Under the pieces are notes generated by a model, which was not told the origin of the DNA, ran no database searches, and saw only the letters and a list, made by a program, of their open reading frames with translations. Both the position numbers and the translations under genes were made by a program. From assembly GCF_019823105.1 (NCBI RefSeq), contig NZ_CP081958.1, forward strand, positions 1,550,001 to 1,614,000: a stretch of DNA of 64,000 nucleotides. The letters are read 5' to 3'. Positions within the stretch are counted from its first letter, which is position 1. Every line of letters begins with the position of its first letter. The DNA comes from Halobaculum magnesiiphilum (GTDB lineage: Archaea; Halobacteriota; Halobacteria; Halobacteriales; Haloferacaceae). Below, piece after piece: positions 8,612 to 16,775 of this stretch.

Positions 8612-9610
8612 TTACTCGACTGCCACGGACGAGAGGGCGTCCTCGACCACGTCGAGGCCGGACTCGCTGCCGGTCCGGGGGCGGACGCGATGGGCGAACA
8701 CCGACGGCGCCTCCGTCTGCACGTCGTCGGGGACGACGTAGTCGCGGCCGTCGATGACGGCGCGCGCCTGCGAGGCGCGCACGAGGGCGATGCTTCCGCG
8801 GGGACTCACGCCGAGCTGGGCGTGCTCGCGGGTGTAGGTGGCGAGGTCGGTGACGTACTCGCGCACGGGTTCCGAGACGCCGACCTCGCCGACGGTCGCG
8901 CGGGCGCGGCGAAGCTCTTCGGTGGTCGCTACCGGCTCCAGCGACTCGATCGGGTGCTCGCCGGCCGTGCGGTCCAGCATCTCCGTCTCGTCGGCCCGGT
9001 CGGGGTAGCCCAGCCGGAGCTTCTTCATGAACCGGTCGATCTCCGCCAGCGGGAGCTCGTAGGTGCGCCCCGGCTCCACGTCGTTCTGGGTCGCGATGAC
9101 AGTGAAGGGGTCGGGGAGGCCGCGGGTGACGCCGTCGACGGTGACCTGCCCCTCCTCCATCGCCTCCAACAGCGCCGACTGCGTCTTCGGCGGCGCGCGG
9201 TTGATCTCGTCGCCAAGGACGATGTTGGCGAACACCGGTCCCGGCCGGAACTCGAACTCGCCGGTCTTCTGGTTGTACACGTTGATCCCGGTCACGTCCG
9301 ACGGGAGGAGGTCGGGCGTGAACTGGACGCGCTTGAACTCGCAGTCGACCGAGGTCGCCAACGAGCGCGCGAGCATCGTCTTGCCGACGCCGGGCACGTC
9401 CTCCAGGAGGAGGTGGCCCCGGCCGAGCACGGTCACGAGGATGTGCTCGACGGCGGCGTCGTTGCCGACGATGACGCGGGCGACGTTGTCGGCGACCCGA
9501 TCGACGAGGTCGGCCGCCTCCGAGACGGGAAGCGGCGCGAGGTCGTGGGGCGTCCCCTCCGGGTCCGCGCCGTCGCGGTCGGTCTCGGGCTCGGCCTCCG
9601 CGTCGCTCAC
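8612..9610 (-). CDS. MoxR-family AAA+ ATPase
   Basis: Encodes 332 residues from the GTG at 9610. The longer frame to 9676 adds a basic, non-homologous stretch and was not used. Walker A is GVGKT (residues 74-78, in EDVPGVGKTM), Walker B is in IVLGDEINRAPPKTQSALLEAMEEG (shown as overlapping parts: VLGDEINRAPPK and ALLEAMEEGQVT), and a sensor 1-like VIATQND follows. MoxR ATPases act as chaperones for protein complexes and pair with DUF58 and vWA proteins. It is the promoter-proximal gene of the three-gene operon running leftward. A TATA-like element (GTGTATTCTC on the coding strand) lies roughly 20-25 bases upstream of the GTG. Confidence 0.9.
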   Translation of the reverse strand: MSDAEAEPETDRDGADPEGTPHDLAPLPVSEAADLVDRVADNVARVIVGNDAAVEHILVTVLGRGHLLLEDVPGVGKTMLARSLATSVDCEFKRVQFTPDLLPSDVTGINVYNQKTGEFEFRPGPVFANIVLGDEINRAPPKTQSALLEAMEEGQVTVDGVTRGLPDPFTVIATQNDVEPGRTYELPLAEIDRFMKKLRLGYPDRADETEMLDRTAGEHPIESLEPVATTEELRRARATVGEVGVSEPVREYVTDLATYTREHAQLGVSPRGSIALVRASQARAVIDGRDYVVPDDVQTEAPSVFAHRVRPRTGSESGLDVVEDALSSVAVE

Positions 9611-9919
9611 GCGTCGTACACCCCGGCGGGAGAATACACCCGGATGCGGGCTGTCTGGGTGCCGTTCACAGACCACGTCAAGGGCCGAACGGACCTAACT
9701 CTGCCGCATGCGGACGTATGTCACGCCGAACCGTCACGGCGTCGCAGTCGTACCGTTCCGGGGACCTATCGAGCCGTCCGGATCCGAACGAAGGCGCGAC
9801 GAGCCGACCGGAGCGAACCCGATCGCTTCGGGTGGAACTCGGCCGCCGACCGTCCGAAACCTGGCCGGTCGACTGAGAAAGGATTAGGTAGGTCCGATTT
9901 CGAGGGATAGCCGATTCGG
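9611..9919. other. 309-base divergent intergenic region
   Basis: Lies between the leftward moxR operon and the rightward methyltransferase-like gene. It should hold both promoters: a TATA-like GAATACACC near 9633 for moxR and AAAGGATTAGG near 9880 for the rightward gene. It is slightly richer in A/T than its surroundings from about 9860. No convincing small gene, RNA or repeat was seen in it. Confidence 0.5.
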
Positions 9920-12172
9920 GTGCGAGACATATCAGGTGCCCCACGCGGTTCGTACGGACAGGGCTTCGTAGAGCGCGTCGTCGAGGCGGCCGACCGGGCC
10001 GAGGCGACGCTCGACGCCGACGCCGGCGCCGAGACCGTCGCGGCGACGCTGTGTGCGGCGCTGTTCGGCGACGTGCTGGGGTACGACCCCGACGCGTACG
10101 AGCTGGACGGTCGCGTCGGGCGGCTCCGCGACGACGACGGCGCCGTGAGCGCGACGTTCGCGGCGGTCGGACGCGACGCCGAGAACGTGGGTGCCGCGGT
10201 GGTCGCGGCGTTCGAGGCCGCCAGCGCCGAGCCGACGGCTCGATACGTCGTCGCCGGGGGCTTCGACCGGCTGCTCGTCTTCGAGCGCCTCGACCGCGGG
10301 GGAGCCGAGAAGGGAGGGGACGGCGGAAGCGCCGGGGACATCGAGAACGCCGAGGACGGCGAGAGCGCAGAGGAGGTCCGGACCGTCGCGGGCGTCTCCG
10401 CGGTCACCCACACCGAGATCCCGCTGGCGCGGATCGTCGACGCCGGGCGCCGGGGGCGGCTCTCGAAGACGCTCCGGCCGGCTCAACAGCTCGCCGTCGC
10501 GAAGCTGACCGCGTTGCGGCCGGCGGAGCTGTCCGCGGTCGACGAGGCGGGCGATGTCGACGACGCCGACGGCGTCGGTACGTCCGGACGCCACGCCGTC
10601 GCCGACGACGACGGGCTCGACACGCTCGTCGGGACGCTGCGCGACTGCCTCGGCGACCTGCTCGCGCCGGCCGTCGAGTCGGCGCAAGCGCGGCTCGTCG
10701 ACGACCTCGACGGCTACGACGAGCGCGCGGCCGACCTCCGGGACGCGGTCCGCGCCGCCCGCCGCGGCGACGGCGACGAGACCGCCGCCGGGCCGGCCCG
10801 CGCGCGACTGCTCGCCCACGAGCGCGACCACGCCGACGCGCGGGCGCTGCGTGCCGCCTACGGCACGTGGGTCCGCGGCGCCGGCCGGACGGGCTTTACG
10901 CCCTCGGAGAACCGCCGGGCGTTCGCCCGCGTCGTCGCCTTCCAGCTGGTCGAGGAGGCGCTGCTGGAGCGGGTGCTCGCGGGGACGGACCTCCTCGACG
11001 AGGCGCTCACCGGCGACGCCGTCGAGCGGTTCGAGGAGTTCGCCGAGGCGACGGGCGTCGAGCGCGACGCGGGCGACCTGCTCGGGCTGGCCCGCGAGCG
11101 ACGCGGGACGGTGTACGACCGCCGTGCGCCGGATCTGGCCGGCTGGGCGCTCGACGACGACGGGGTCTGTGCGGCGCTCTCGCGGACGGTCGGCTACCTC
11201 GATCACTTCTCCTTCGACGGCGACCCCGACCGCGCGGTCGCCGCCTACGACCGCCTGCTGTCGGTCGCGGACCTCCACGGCATCGACACAGATCCCGCCG
11301 AGCCGGACCCGCTTCCCGAGGCCCTGCTCGACGCGGCCGGCTACGACGCCTCGGCGGAGGCGGACCTGCACGGGATCGATGGCGACCTCCTCGACCCCGC
11401 CGTCGGCGACGGGCGGTACCTGCTCGCGTCCGCGGAGCGGCTCCGTTCGGGGCTCGCGGACGCCGAGCCGGCCGACCGGCTGCGGACCCTCGGCGACCGG
11501 CTGACGGGCGCGAGCCCGGACCCGCTGGCGTGTCGCGTGACCGAGACGCGGCTGTTGCTGCGGCTGCTCGGCGACTACCGCGAGGCGCGGTGGGAGGACC
11601 CGACGTTCACGCTCGACTCCCTTCCGGTATACTGCACGAACCCCCTGATCCGAGACGGCCACGAGCCGGCCGCCCTGGCCCGGGAGGACTACAACTACGT
11701 GGTCGGAGCGCCGCCGGCGACGCTGCGGCGCGACGTGGCCGACGGGCCCGTCGCGGACGCGTACGCCGACTACGAGGCGGCGTACTACACCTACGACACC
11801 TCCGCGCTGTACGTCGAGCGCGCGAGCGACTGGCTCGCCGAGAACGGGACGCTCGCGCTCCGGGTCGCCGGCCGGTTCCGCGACACGCGGTTCGGGGAGA
11901 AGCTCCGCGAGCGCATCCCGCAGTGGTACCGGCTGGAGGCGCTTCGGGAGGTCCCGGGCGAGGCGGCCGGCGGCACCCCGGTCCTGCTGGTCGCGCGGCG
12001 CTTCCGGAGGAACGAGTCGGTCGTCGACCCCGACGAGTACGAACCGCCGACGTACGGCTTCACCTACGCCGAGGGGCTCGCCGACGGGGGCGTGCGGCGC
12101 TCGTCGGCCCGGCTGACCGCCGAGCACTGGGAGTGGGACGCCGACGGCGACGACGACGAGATCGGGATCTGA
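9920..12172 (+). CDS. degenerate Eco57I-like restriction-methyltransferase family protein
   Basis: Encodes 750 residues from a GTG. The C-terminal half has the order of parts of an Eco57I/type IIG or PglX-like N6-adenine methyltransferase: a SAM-binding motif I DPAVGDGRYLL (D492 to ~502, compare DPACGSG), then DPLACRVTETRLLLRLL, YCTNPLI, and a motif IV region YNYVVGAPPATL, then SALYVERASDWLAENGTLAL and FGEKLRERI. The catalytic (N/D)PP(Y/F) tetrad is replaced by A597-P-P-A600, so methylation activity is predicted lost. The N-terminal ~130 residues (AVSATFAAVGRDAENVGAA, then RYVVAGGFDRLLVFERL) look like a worn nuclease or DNA-binding module without acidic-Lys catalytic residues. It lies 80 bases upstream of mutS in the same direction. 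Role unknown; a DNA-binding or SAM-sensing job is inference. Confidence 0.7.
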   Translation: MRDISGAPRGSYGQGFVERVVEAADRAEATLDADAGAETVAATLCAALFGDVLGYDPDAYELDGRVGRLRDDDGAVSATFAAVGRDAENVGAAVVAAFEAASAEPTARYVVAGGFDRLLVFERLDRGGAEKGGDGGSAGDIENAEDGESAEEVRTVAGVSAVTHTEIPLARIVDAGRRGRLSKTLRPAQQLAVAKLTALRPAELSAVDEAGDVDDADGVGTSGRHAVADDDGLDTLVGTLRDCLGDLLAPAVESAQARLVDDLDGYDERAADLRDAVRAARRGDGDETAAGPARARLLAHERDHADARALRAAYGTWVRGAGRTGFTPSENRRAFARVVAFQLVEEALLERVLAGTDLLDEALTGDAVERFEEFAEATGVERDAGDLLGLARERRGTVYDRRAPDLAGWALDDDGVCAALSRTVGYLDHFSFDGDPDRAVAAYDRLLSVADLHGIDTDPAEPDPLPEALLDAAGYDASAEADLHGIDGDLLDPAVGDGRYLLASAERLRSGLADAEPADRLRTLGDRLTGASPDPLACRVTETRLLLRLLGDYREARWEDPTFTLDSLPVYCTNPLIRDGHEPAALAREDYNYVVGAPPATLRRDVADGPVADAYADYEAAYYTYDTSALYVERASDWLAENGTLALRVAGRFRDTRFGEKLRERIPQWYRLEALREVPGEAAGGTPVLLVARRFRRNESVVDPDEYEPPTYGFTYAEGLADGGVRRSSARLTAEHWEWDADGDDDEIGI

Positions 12173-12252
12173 TCGGCGGCGCGCTCGGCGAGTCGGACCG
12201 GGTCGGTGCGAAACCCTTTCGCCGCTCGCCCGCCCGCTGGCAACCAACGACT

Positions 12253-15069
12253 ATGGTCACGGGAGCGCCGGCGACGATGCTCGACCGCCGCGAGGAGCTG
12301 ACGCCGATGCTCGCCCAGTACGTCGAGGTCGCCGAGCGATACGACGACGCGATCGTTCTCTTCCGCGTCGGCGACTTCTACAAGGCGTTCTGCGAGGCCG
12401 CCGACGAGGTCGCCCGCGTCTGCGAGCTCACCCGGATCGAACGCGAGGACTCCACCGGCACCTACACCGCCTGCGGCATCCCCGTCGACAACGCCCCGAA
12501 GTACCTGAAGCGCCTGCTCGACGCCGAGTACCGCGTCGCCGTCGCCGACCAGGTGGAGGACCCCGAGGAGGCCTCCGGCCTCGTCGAGCGCGCGGTCACG
12601 CAGGTGCTCACCCCCGGCACCGTCGTCGAGGAGGAGTTACTCGCCGAGGGGTCGAACACCTACGTCGCCTGTGTCGCGAGCGAGGCCGAGGGAACCGAGG
12701 CCTCGGCCCGAACGGGGAGCGGAGCGACCCGTGAGGACGAGGACCAGAACGACCCCGCCTACGGCGTCGCGTACGTCGACGTGTCGACCGGCGAATGCGC
12801 CGTCACCGCCGGCGACGCGGCCGCCGTCGACGAGGAACTCGCGCGGATCGACCCCGCCGAACTCCTCGTCGCCCCCGGCGTCGACCCCGCCGTCGTCGAC
12901 GGCGCCGACTGCATGCGAACCGAACGCGACCCGGAGACGTTCGACCCCGAGGCCGCCCGCGGGGTGCTCGACCGCTACGCCGACCCCGACCGGTTCGACG
13001 CCGCCGAGCGCGTCGCCGCCGGCGCGCTGCTGTCGTACGCCGAGTACACCCAGGGCGACGACGGCCCCCTGGAGTACGTCCGTCGCGTGCGGCGGTACGA
13101 CCCCCGGCGCTCGCTGCGCCTCGATGCGACCGCGCTCAGGGGGCTGGAGCTGTTCGAGAACCACGTCGGGTCCGGGCGGACGCTGTTCGACACGCTCGAC
13201 GAGACGCGCTCGGCGCTGGGCCGTCGGCGCCTGCGCGCGTGGCTTCGTCGACCGCTCGTCGACCGCGAGGCGATCGAGGCGCGCCACGACGCGGTCGCGG
13301 CGTTCGCCGAACGCACGCTCGCCCGCGAGGCGGTTCGCGACGCCCTCTCGGCCGCCTACGATCTGGAACGGCTCGCGGGGCGGATCTCCCGGGGGCGCGC
13401 GAACGCCCGCGACCTCCGGTCGCTCTACGACACGCTCGCGGCGGTGCCCGACATCCGCGAGGCGATCGGCGGCGTCGACGCGCTGGCCGAGGTTCGCGGT
13501 GACCTCGACCCGCTCGACGACCTCCGTGAGCTGATCGACGAGGCCGTCGTCGAGGAGCCCCCCCAGGAGATCACCGAGGGCGGCGTGATCCGCGCGGGCT
13601 ACGACGGGGAACTCGACGAGATCCGGACGACCGCCCGCGAGGGACGCGAGTGGATCGCGAACCTGGAGGAGCGCGAGCGCGAGCGCACCGGCATCGACAA
13701 CCTGGAGGTGGGGTACACACAGGTCCACGGCTACTACATCGAGGTGACGAACGGGCAGCTCGAGAAGGTGCCCGACGACTACACCCGCCGCCAGACGCTG
13801 AAGAACTCCGAGCGCTTCTACACGCCCGAGCTGAAGCGCCGCGAGGACGAGATCCTCGGCGCCGAGGAGCGCGCCGACGCCCTGGAGTACGAGCTGTTCG
13901 CCGACCTGCGCGACCGGGTCGCCGACGAGTCCGACCGGATCGGCGCGCTCGCGGACGCCGTCGCCCGCGTCGACGCGCTCGCGGCGCTCGCGACCGCAGC
14001 CGTCCAGCGCGACTACGTCCGCCCGGAGATGGGCGCCGACGGGATCGCGCTCGATCGCTCGCGACACCCGGTCGTCGAGGAGACGGAGCCGGAGTTCGTC
14101 CCGAACGACGCCGCCCTCCCGCGGGGGACCGTCGCGCTGATCACCGGCCCGAACATGAGCGGGAAGTCGACGTACATGCGCCAGGTGGCGCTCGCGGTCG
14201 TGCTCGCGCAGGCCGGCTCGTTTGTCCCCGCCGACGCCGCGCGCCTCCCGGTGGTCGACCGGGTGTTCACCCGCGTCGGCGCCAGCGACGACATCGCCGG
14301 CGGCGAGTCGACGTTCATGCGCGAGATGCGCGAGCTGACCGACGTGCTCCACGACGCGACCGGCGACTCGCTGGTCCTGCTCGACGAGGTGGGCCGCGGC
14401 ACCTCGACGGCCGACGGCCGGGCCATCGCCCGCGCGGCCGTCGAGTTCCTCCACGACGAGACCGGCGCGACGACCCTCTTCGCGACCCACTACCACGAAC
14501 TCACGGATCTGGCGGACGAGTACGAGCGCGTCGTCAACCGCCACTTCGCGGCGACCGAGCGCGACGGCGTTCGCGGGAGCGAAGCTCCCGCGAGCCAACC
14601 AGAAACGCCCCGCGTTTCTGGTGACGAGGTGACGTTCCTCCACCGGATCCGCGAGGGGGCCGCCTCCTCGTCGTACGGCGTCGAGGTCGCCGAGCTGGCG
14701 GGCGTTCCCGAGTCCGTCGTCGCCCGCGCGCACGACCTCGTCGCCGCCGACCGCGACCGCGACGAGGGAGAACCGACAGTCGACGCCGGGTCCGGGTCCG
14801 GGTCCGGGTCCGCCGGGGCGACACCCCAGCGCACGCTCGACGAGATTTCGACGAACGGGCACGGCCACGGCGACGACGGCGGCGACGCGCCGTCCGCCGA
14901 CCCCGAACCGCCCGCCGTCCGCGACGACGCCGTCGCCGACCTGCTCGCGGACCTCCTCGACCACCCGCTCGCGGAGACGACGCCCTTGGAGGCGCTGAAC
15001 GCGCTGCACGAGTACCAGCGCCGCGCCGAGGAGGCCGCGAACGCCGACGACGCGGGTGAGAGGGCGTGA
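12253..15069 (+). CDS. mutS: DNA mismatch repair protein MutS (MutS1 type)
   Basis: Encodes 938 residues. MutS recognises mismatched bases and signals through its ATPase. Visible parts: an N-terminal mismatch-recognition domain with VGDFYKAFCEAA (F42-Y43-K44), a connector and core, a clamp (GYTQVHGYYIEVTNGQL), and a C-terminal ABC-type ATPase with Walker A GPNMSGKST (from G632), VLLDEVGRGTST and FATHYHEL. The Glu of the usual Phe-x-Glu mismatch motif is Lys here. Two in-frame palindromic inserts (12682-12734 and 14571-14622) and a (GGGTCC)4 tract (14788-14811) enlarge the protein. The ATG at 12253 follows a TATA-like ACCCTTTCG by ~35 bases; ATG 12277 is an alternative. The stop overlaps the mutL GTG by 4 bases. 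Confidence 0.95.
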   Translation: MVTGAPATMLDRREELTPMLAQYVEVAERYDDAIVLFRVGDFYKAFCEAADEVARVCELTRIEREDSTGTYTACGIPVDNAPKYLKRLLDAEYRVAVADQVEDPEEASGLVERAVTQVLTPGTVVEEELLAEGSNTYVACVASEAEGTEASARTGSGATREDEDQNDPAYGVAYVDVSTGECAVTAGDAAAVDEELARIDPAELLVAPGVDPAVVDGADCMRTERDPETFDPEAARGVLDRYADPDRFDAAERVAAGALLSYAEYTQGDDGPLEYVRRVRRYDPRRSLRLDATALRGLELFENHVGSGRTLFDTLDETRSALGRRRLRAWLRRPLVDREAIEARHDAVAAFAERTLAREAVRDALSAAYDLERLAGRISRGRANARDLRSLYDTLAAVPDIREAIGGVDALAEVRGDLDPLDDLRELIDEAVVEEPPQEITEGGVIRAGYDGELDEIRTTAREGREWIANLEERERERTGIDNLEVGYTQVHGYYIEVTNGQLEKVPDDYTRRQTLKNSERFYTPELKRREDEILGAEERADALEYELFADLRDRVADESDRIGALADAVARVDALAALATAAVQRDYVRPEMGADGIALDRSRHPVVEETEPEFVPNDAALPRGTVALITGPNMSGKSTYMRQVALAVVLAQAGSFVPADAARLPVVDRVFTRVGASDDIAGGESTFMREMRELTDVLHDATGDSLVLLDEVGRGTSTADGRAIARAAVEFLHDETGATTLFATHYHELTDLADEYERVVNRHFAATERDGVRGSEAPASQPETPRVSGDEVTFLHRIREGAASSSYGVEVAELAGVPESVVARAHDLVAADRDRDEGEPTVDAGSGSGSGSAGATPQRTLDEISTNGHGHGDDGGDAPSADPEPPAVRDDAVADLLADLLDHPLAETTPLEALNALHEYQRRAEEAANADDAGERA
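12682..12734 (+). repeat. palindromic insert in mutS shared with an intergenic copy
   Basis: The left part holds a 12-base perfect palindrome (CCGAGGCCTCGG, 12695-12706). The right part (12710-12734) begins GAACGGGGAGCG and ends ACCCGTGA, with a 5-base stem ACGGG/CCCGT. The same 25-base unit occurs with two changes at 28889-28913 outside any gene. The insert adds a stretch including ASARTGSGATRED between the first two MutS domains without breaking the frame. Confidence 0.65.
14571..14622 (+). repeat. double-hairpin palindromic insert in mutS
   Basis: Two adjacent near-perfect hairpins. The first has a 10-base stem TCGCGGGAGC/GCTCCCGCGA with a GAA loop (14571-14593). The second has an 11-base stem ACCAGAAACGC/GCGTTTCTGGT with a CCC loop (14598-14622). 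They encode VRGSEAPASQPETPRVSG in the MutS ATPase domain between ATERDG and DEVTFLHRIREG, a place where MutS proteins normally have a short turn. Confidence 0.75.
14788..14811 (+). repeat. (GGGTCC)4 hexanucleotide tandem repeat in mutS
   Basis: Four exact copies of GGGTCC encode (Gly-Ser)4 in the linker before the C-terminal MutS region. Gain or loss of units keeps the frame. Four GGG runs spaced by three bases also fit a G-quadruplex pattern on the coding strand. Confidence 0.8.
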
Positions 15070-16754
15070 GCGAGGAGTCGTCCGGTACAGCGGTCCGCGA
15101 ACTGTCCGAGGACACCGTCGAGCGCATCGCCGCGGGCGAGGTGATCACCCGGCCCGCCCGCGTCGTCGCCGAGCTGGTGGAGAACGCGCTCGACGCCGGC
15201 GCCGACCGGATCGAGGTGGCCGTCGACGGCGACGGCACCGACCGGATCCGGGTCGCCGACGACGGCCGCGGGATGGGCCGCGAGGACGCCGCCCGCGCGG
15301 TCGAGCCGCACACGACGAGCAAGATCCGTGCGGCCGACGACCTCCGAACGTCGACCACGATGGGCTTTCGCGGCGAGGCGCTGGCCGCGATCGCCGACGC
15401 CGGCGACCTCGACCTCGTGACGAGCGACGGCGCCGCGGTCGGAACGCGCGTGACCGTGTCGGACGGCGAGAAGACGGTCGAGGACGCCGGGCGCGGGCGC
15501 GGCACCACGGCCGTCGTGACGGACCTGTTCGGCGACCGCCCCGCGCGCCGGGAGTCGCTGGCGTCGCCCGCCAGGGAGTTCGGCCGAATATCGGAGCTGC
15601 TCACGTCGTACGCGCTCGCCCGACCCGAGGTGGCGTTCTCGCTGGACCACGACGGCCGCGAGACGGCGTCGACGCCGGGAACCGGGCTCCGGGACGCGCT
15701 GGTGGCGCTGTACGGCCGGGAGACCGGCGGCGAGTCGACGGCGGTCACCCACCGCGCCGGCGTCGATCTGGCCGACCGGTCGGCCGACCTCACCGTCGAG
15801 GGGCGGCTCTGTTACCCCTCCACGACCAGGTCGACCCGCGAACACGTCCACGTCGCCGTGAACGGCCGACCCGTCCGCGACGACGACCTCCGCAAGGCGG
15901 TCGCGCGGGGGTACGGCAGTCTCCTCCCGAACGGTCGCGAGCCGGTCGCCGTCGTCCGCCTCGACCTGCCGGCGTGGGCGGTCGACCCGAACGTCCACCC
16001 CGCGAAGGAGCGCGTCGCGATCCGCGGGGGCGACGCCGTCGCCGACGCGGTCGAGGCGGGGGTCCGGGAGGCGCTGACGACGGCCGACCTCCGCAGGTCC
16101 GGCGAGGTGGCGATGGATCTCGACTCCTCGCTTTCGCCCGCAGAGGCGACGGAGTCGGACTTCGCCGACGCGACGGTGCTGGGCGTGTTCCGCGACCTGT
16201 ACGTCGTCTGCGAGGCCGGCGAGGACCTGCTCGTCGTCGACCAGCACGCCGCCCACGAGCGCGTCAACTTCGAGCGCCTGCGGGAGGCCCTCGCGGACGA
16301 GGCGGTGCCGTCGTCCGAGCTGGACCCCGCGGAGACGGTGACGCTGGATCCGCCGACCGCAGCGGCCGTAGAGGAGCACCGCGAAGAGTTGGCGACGCTC
16401 GGCTTCTCAGTCGACCCGTTCGGCGGGACGACCTACCGAGTCACGGCGGTGCCGGCGCCGCTGGGACGCGTCGCCGACGCGGACTCGCTGCGAGGGGTCG
16501 CGACTGACCTCCGGGAGTCGGGCGGCCGCGGCGGCGACGCCGCGGCGGCCCTCCGGGAGGATCTGCTCGCGGATCTGGCCTGCCATCCGTCGCTGAAGGC
16601 GGGCGACGCGCTCGACCGCGAGACGGCGGGGCGGCTGGTCGAGCGCCTCGGCGAATGCGAGCAGCCGTACGCCTGTCCGCACGGCCGCCCGACGGTGCTG
16701 TCGGTCGGGGCGTCGACGCTGGCGGACGGGTTCGAGCGCCACGGCTCGCGGTGA
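15066..16754 (+). CDS. mutL: DNA mismatch repair protein MutL with endonuclease motif
   Basis: Encodes 562 residues from a GTG that overlaps the mutS stop. The N-terminal GHKL ATPase has ELVENALDAGAD, VADDGRGM and TTMGFRGEAL, and the linker side has VDPNVHPAKERV. The C-terminal dimerisation domain carries the metal-dependent endonuclease motif DQHA-x2-E-x4-E (D392-Q-H-A, E398, E403) and the accompanying ACHPSLKAGD and CPHGRPT motifs. It is therefore the nicking type of MutL found in organisms without Dam/MutH strand marking. It is short for the family because the linker between the two halves is only a few dozen residues. It forms an operon with mutS. Confidence 0.95.
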   Translation: MSEESSGTAVRELSEDTVERIAAGEVITRPARVVAELVENALDAGADRIEVAVDGDGTDRIRVADDGRGMGREDAARAVEPHTTSKIRAADDLRTSTTMGFRGEALAAIADAGDLDLVTSDGAAVGTRVTVSDGEKTVEDAGRGRGTTAVVTDLFGDRPARRESLASPAREFGRISELLTSYALARPEVAFSLDHDGRETASTPGTGLRDALVALYGRETGGESTAVTHRAGVDLADRSADLTVEGRLCYPSTTRSTREHVHVAVNGRPVRDDDLRKAVARGYGSLLPNGREPVAVVRLDLPAWAVDPNVHPAKERVAIRGGDAVADAVEAGVREALTTADLRRSGEVAMDLDSSLSPAEATESDFADATVLGVFRDLYVVCEAGEDLLVVDQHAAHERVNFERLREALADEAVPSSELDPAETVTLDPPTAAAVEEHREELATLGFSVDPFGGTTYRVTAVPAPLGRVADADSLRGVATDLRESGGRGGDAAAALREDLLADLACHPSLKAGDALDRETAGRLVERLGECEQPYACPHGRPTVLSVGASTLADGFERHGSR

Positions 16755-16775
16755 TCCGCCGGGGCGACGTCCCGC

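Noticed and set aside
9611-9919. Search for a small RNA or gene in the moxR-methyltransferase gap
   Set aside because: No hairpin with T-run, no CxxC or other small-protein motif, only plausible promoters.
10051-12252. Upstream extension of mutS to about 1672 codons
   Set aside because: The extra ~734 codons are an alternate frame of the methyltransferase-like gene and are Arg/Gly-rich. MutS homology starts at the ATG 12253.
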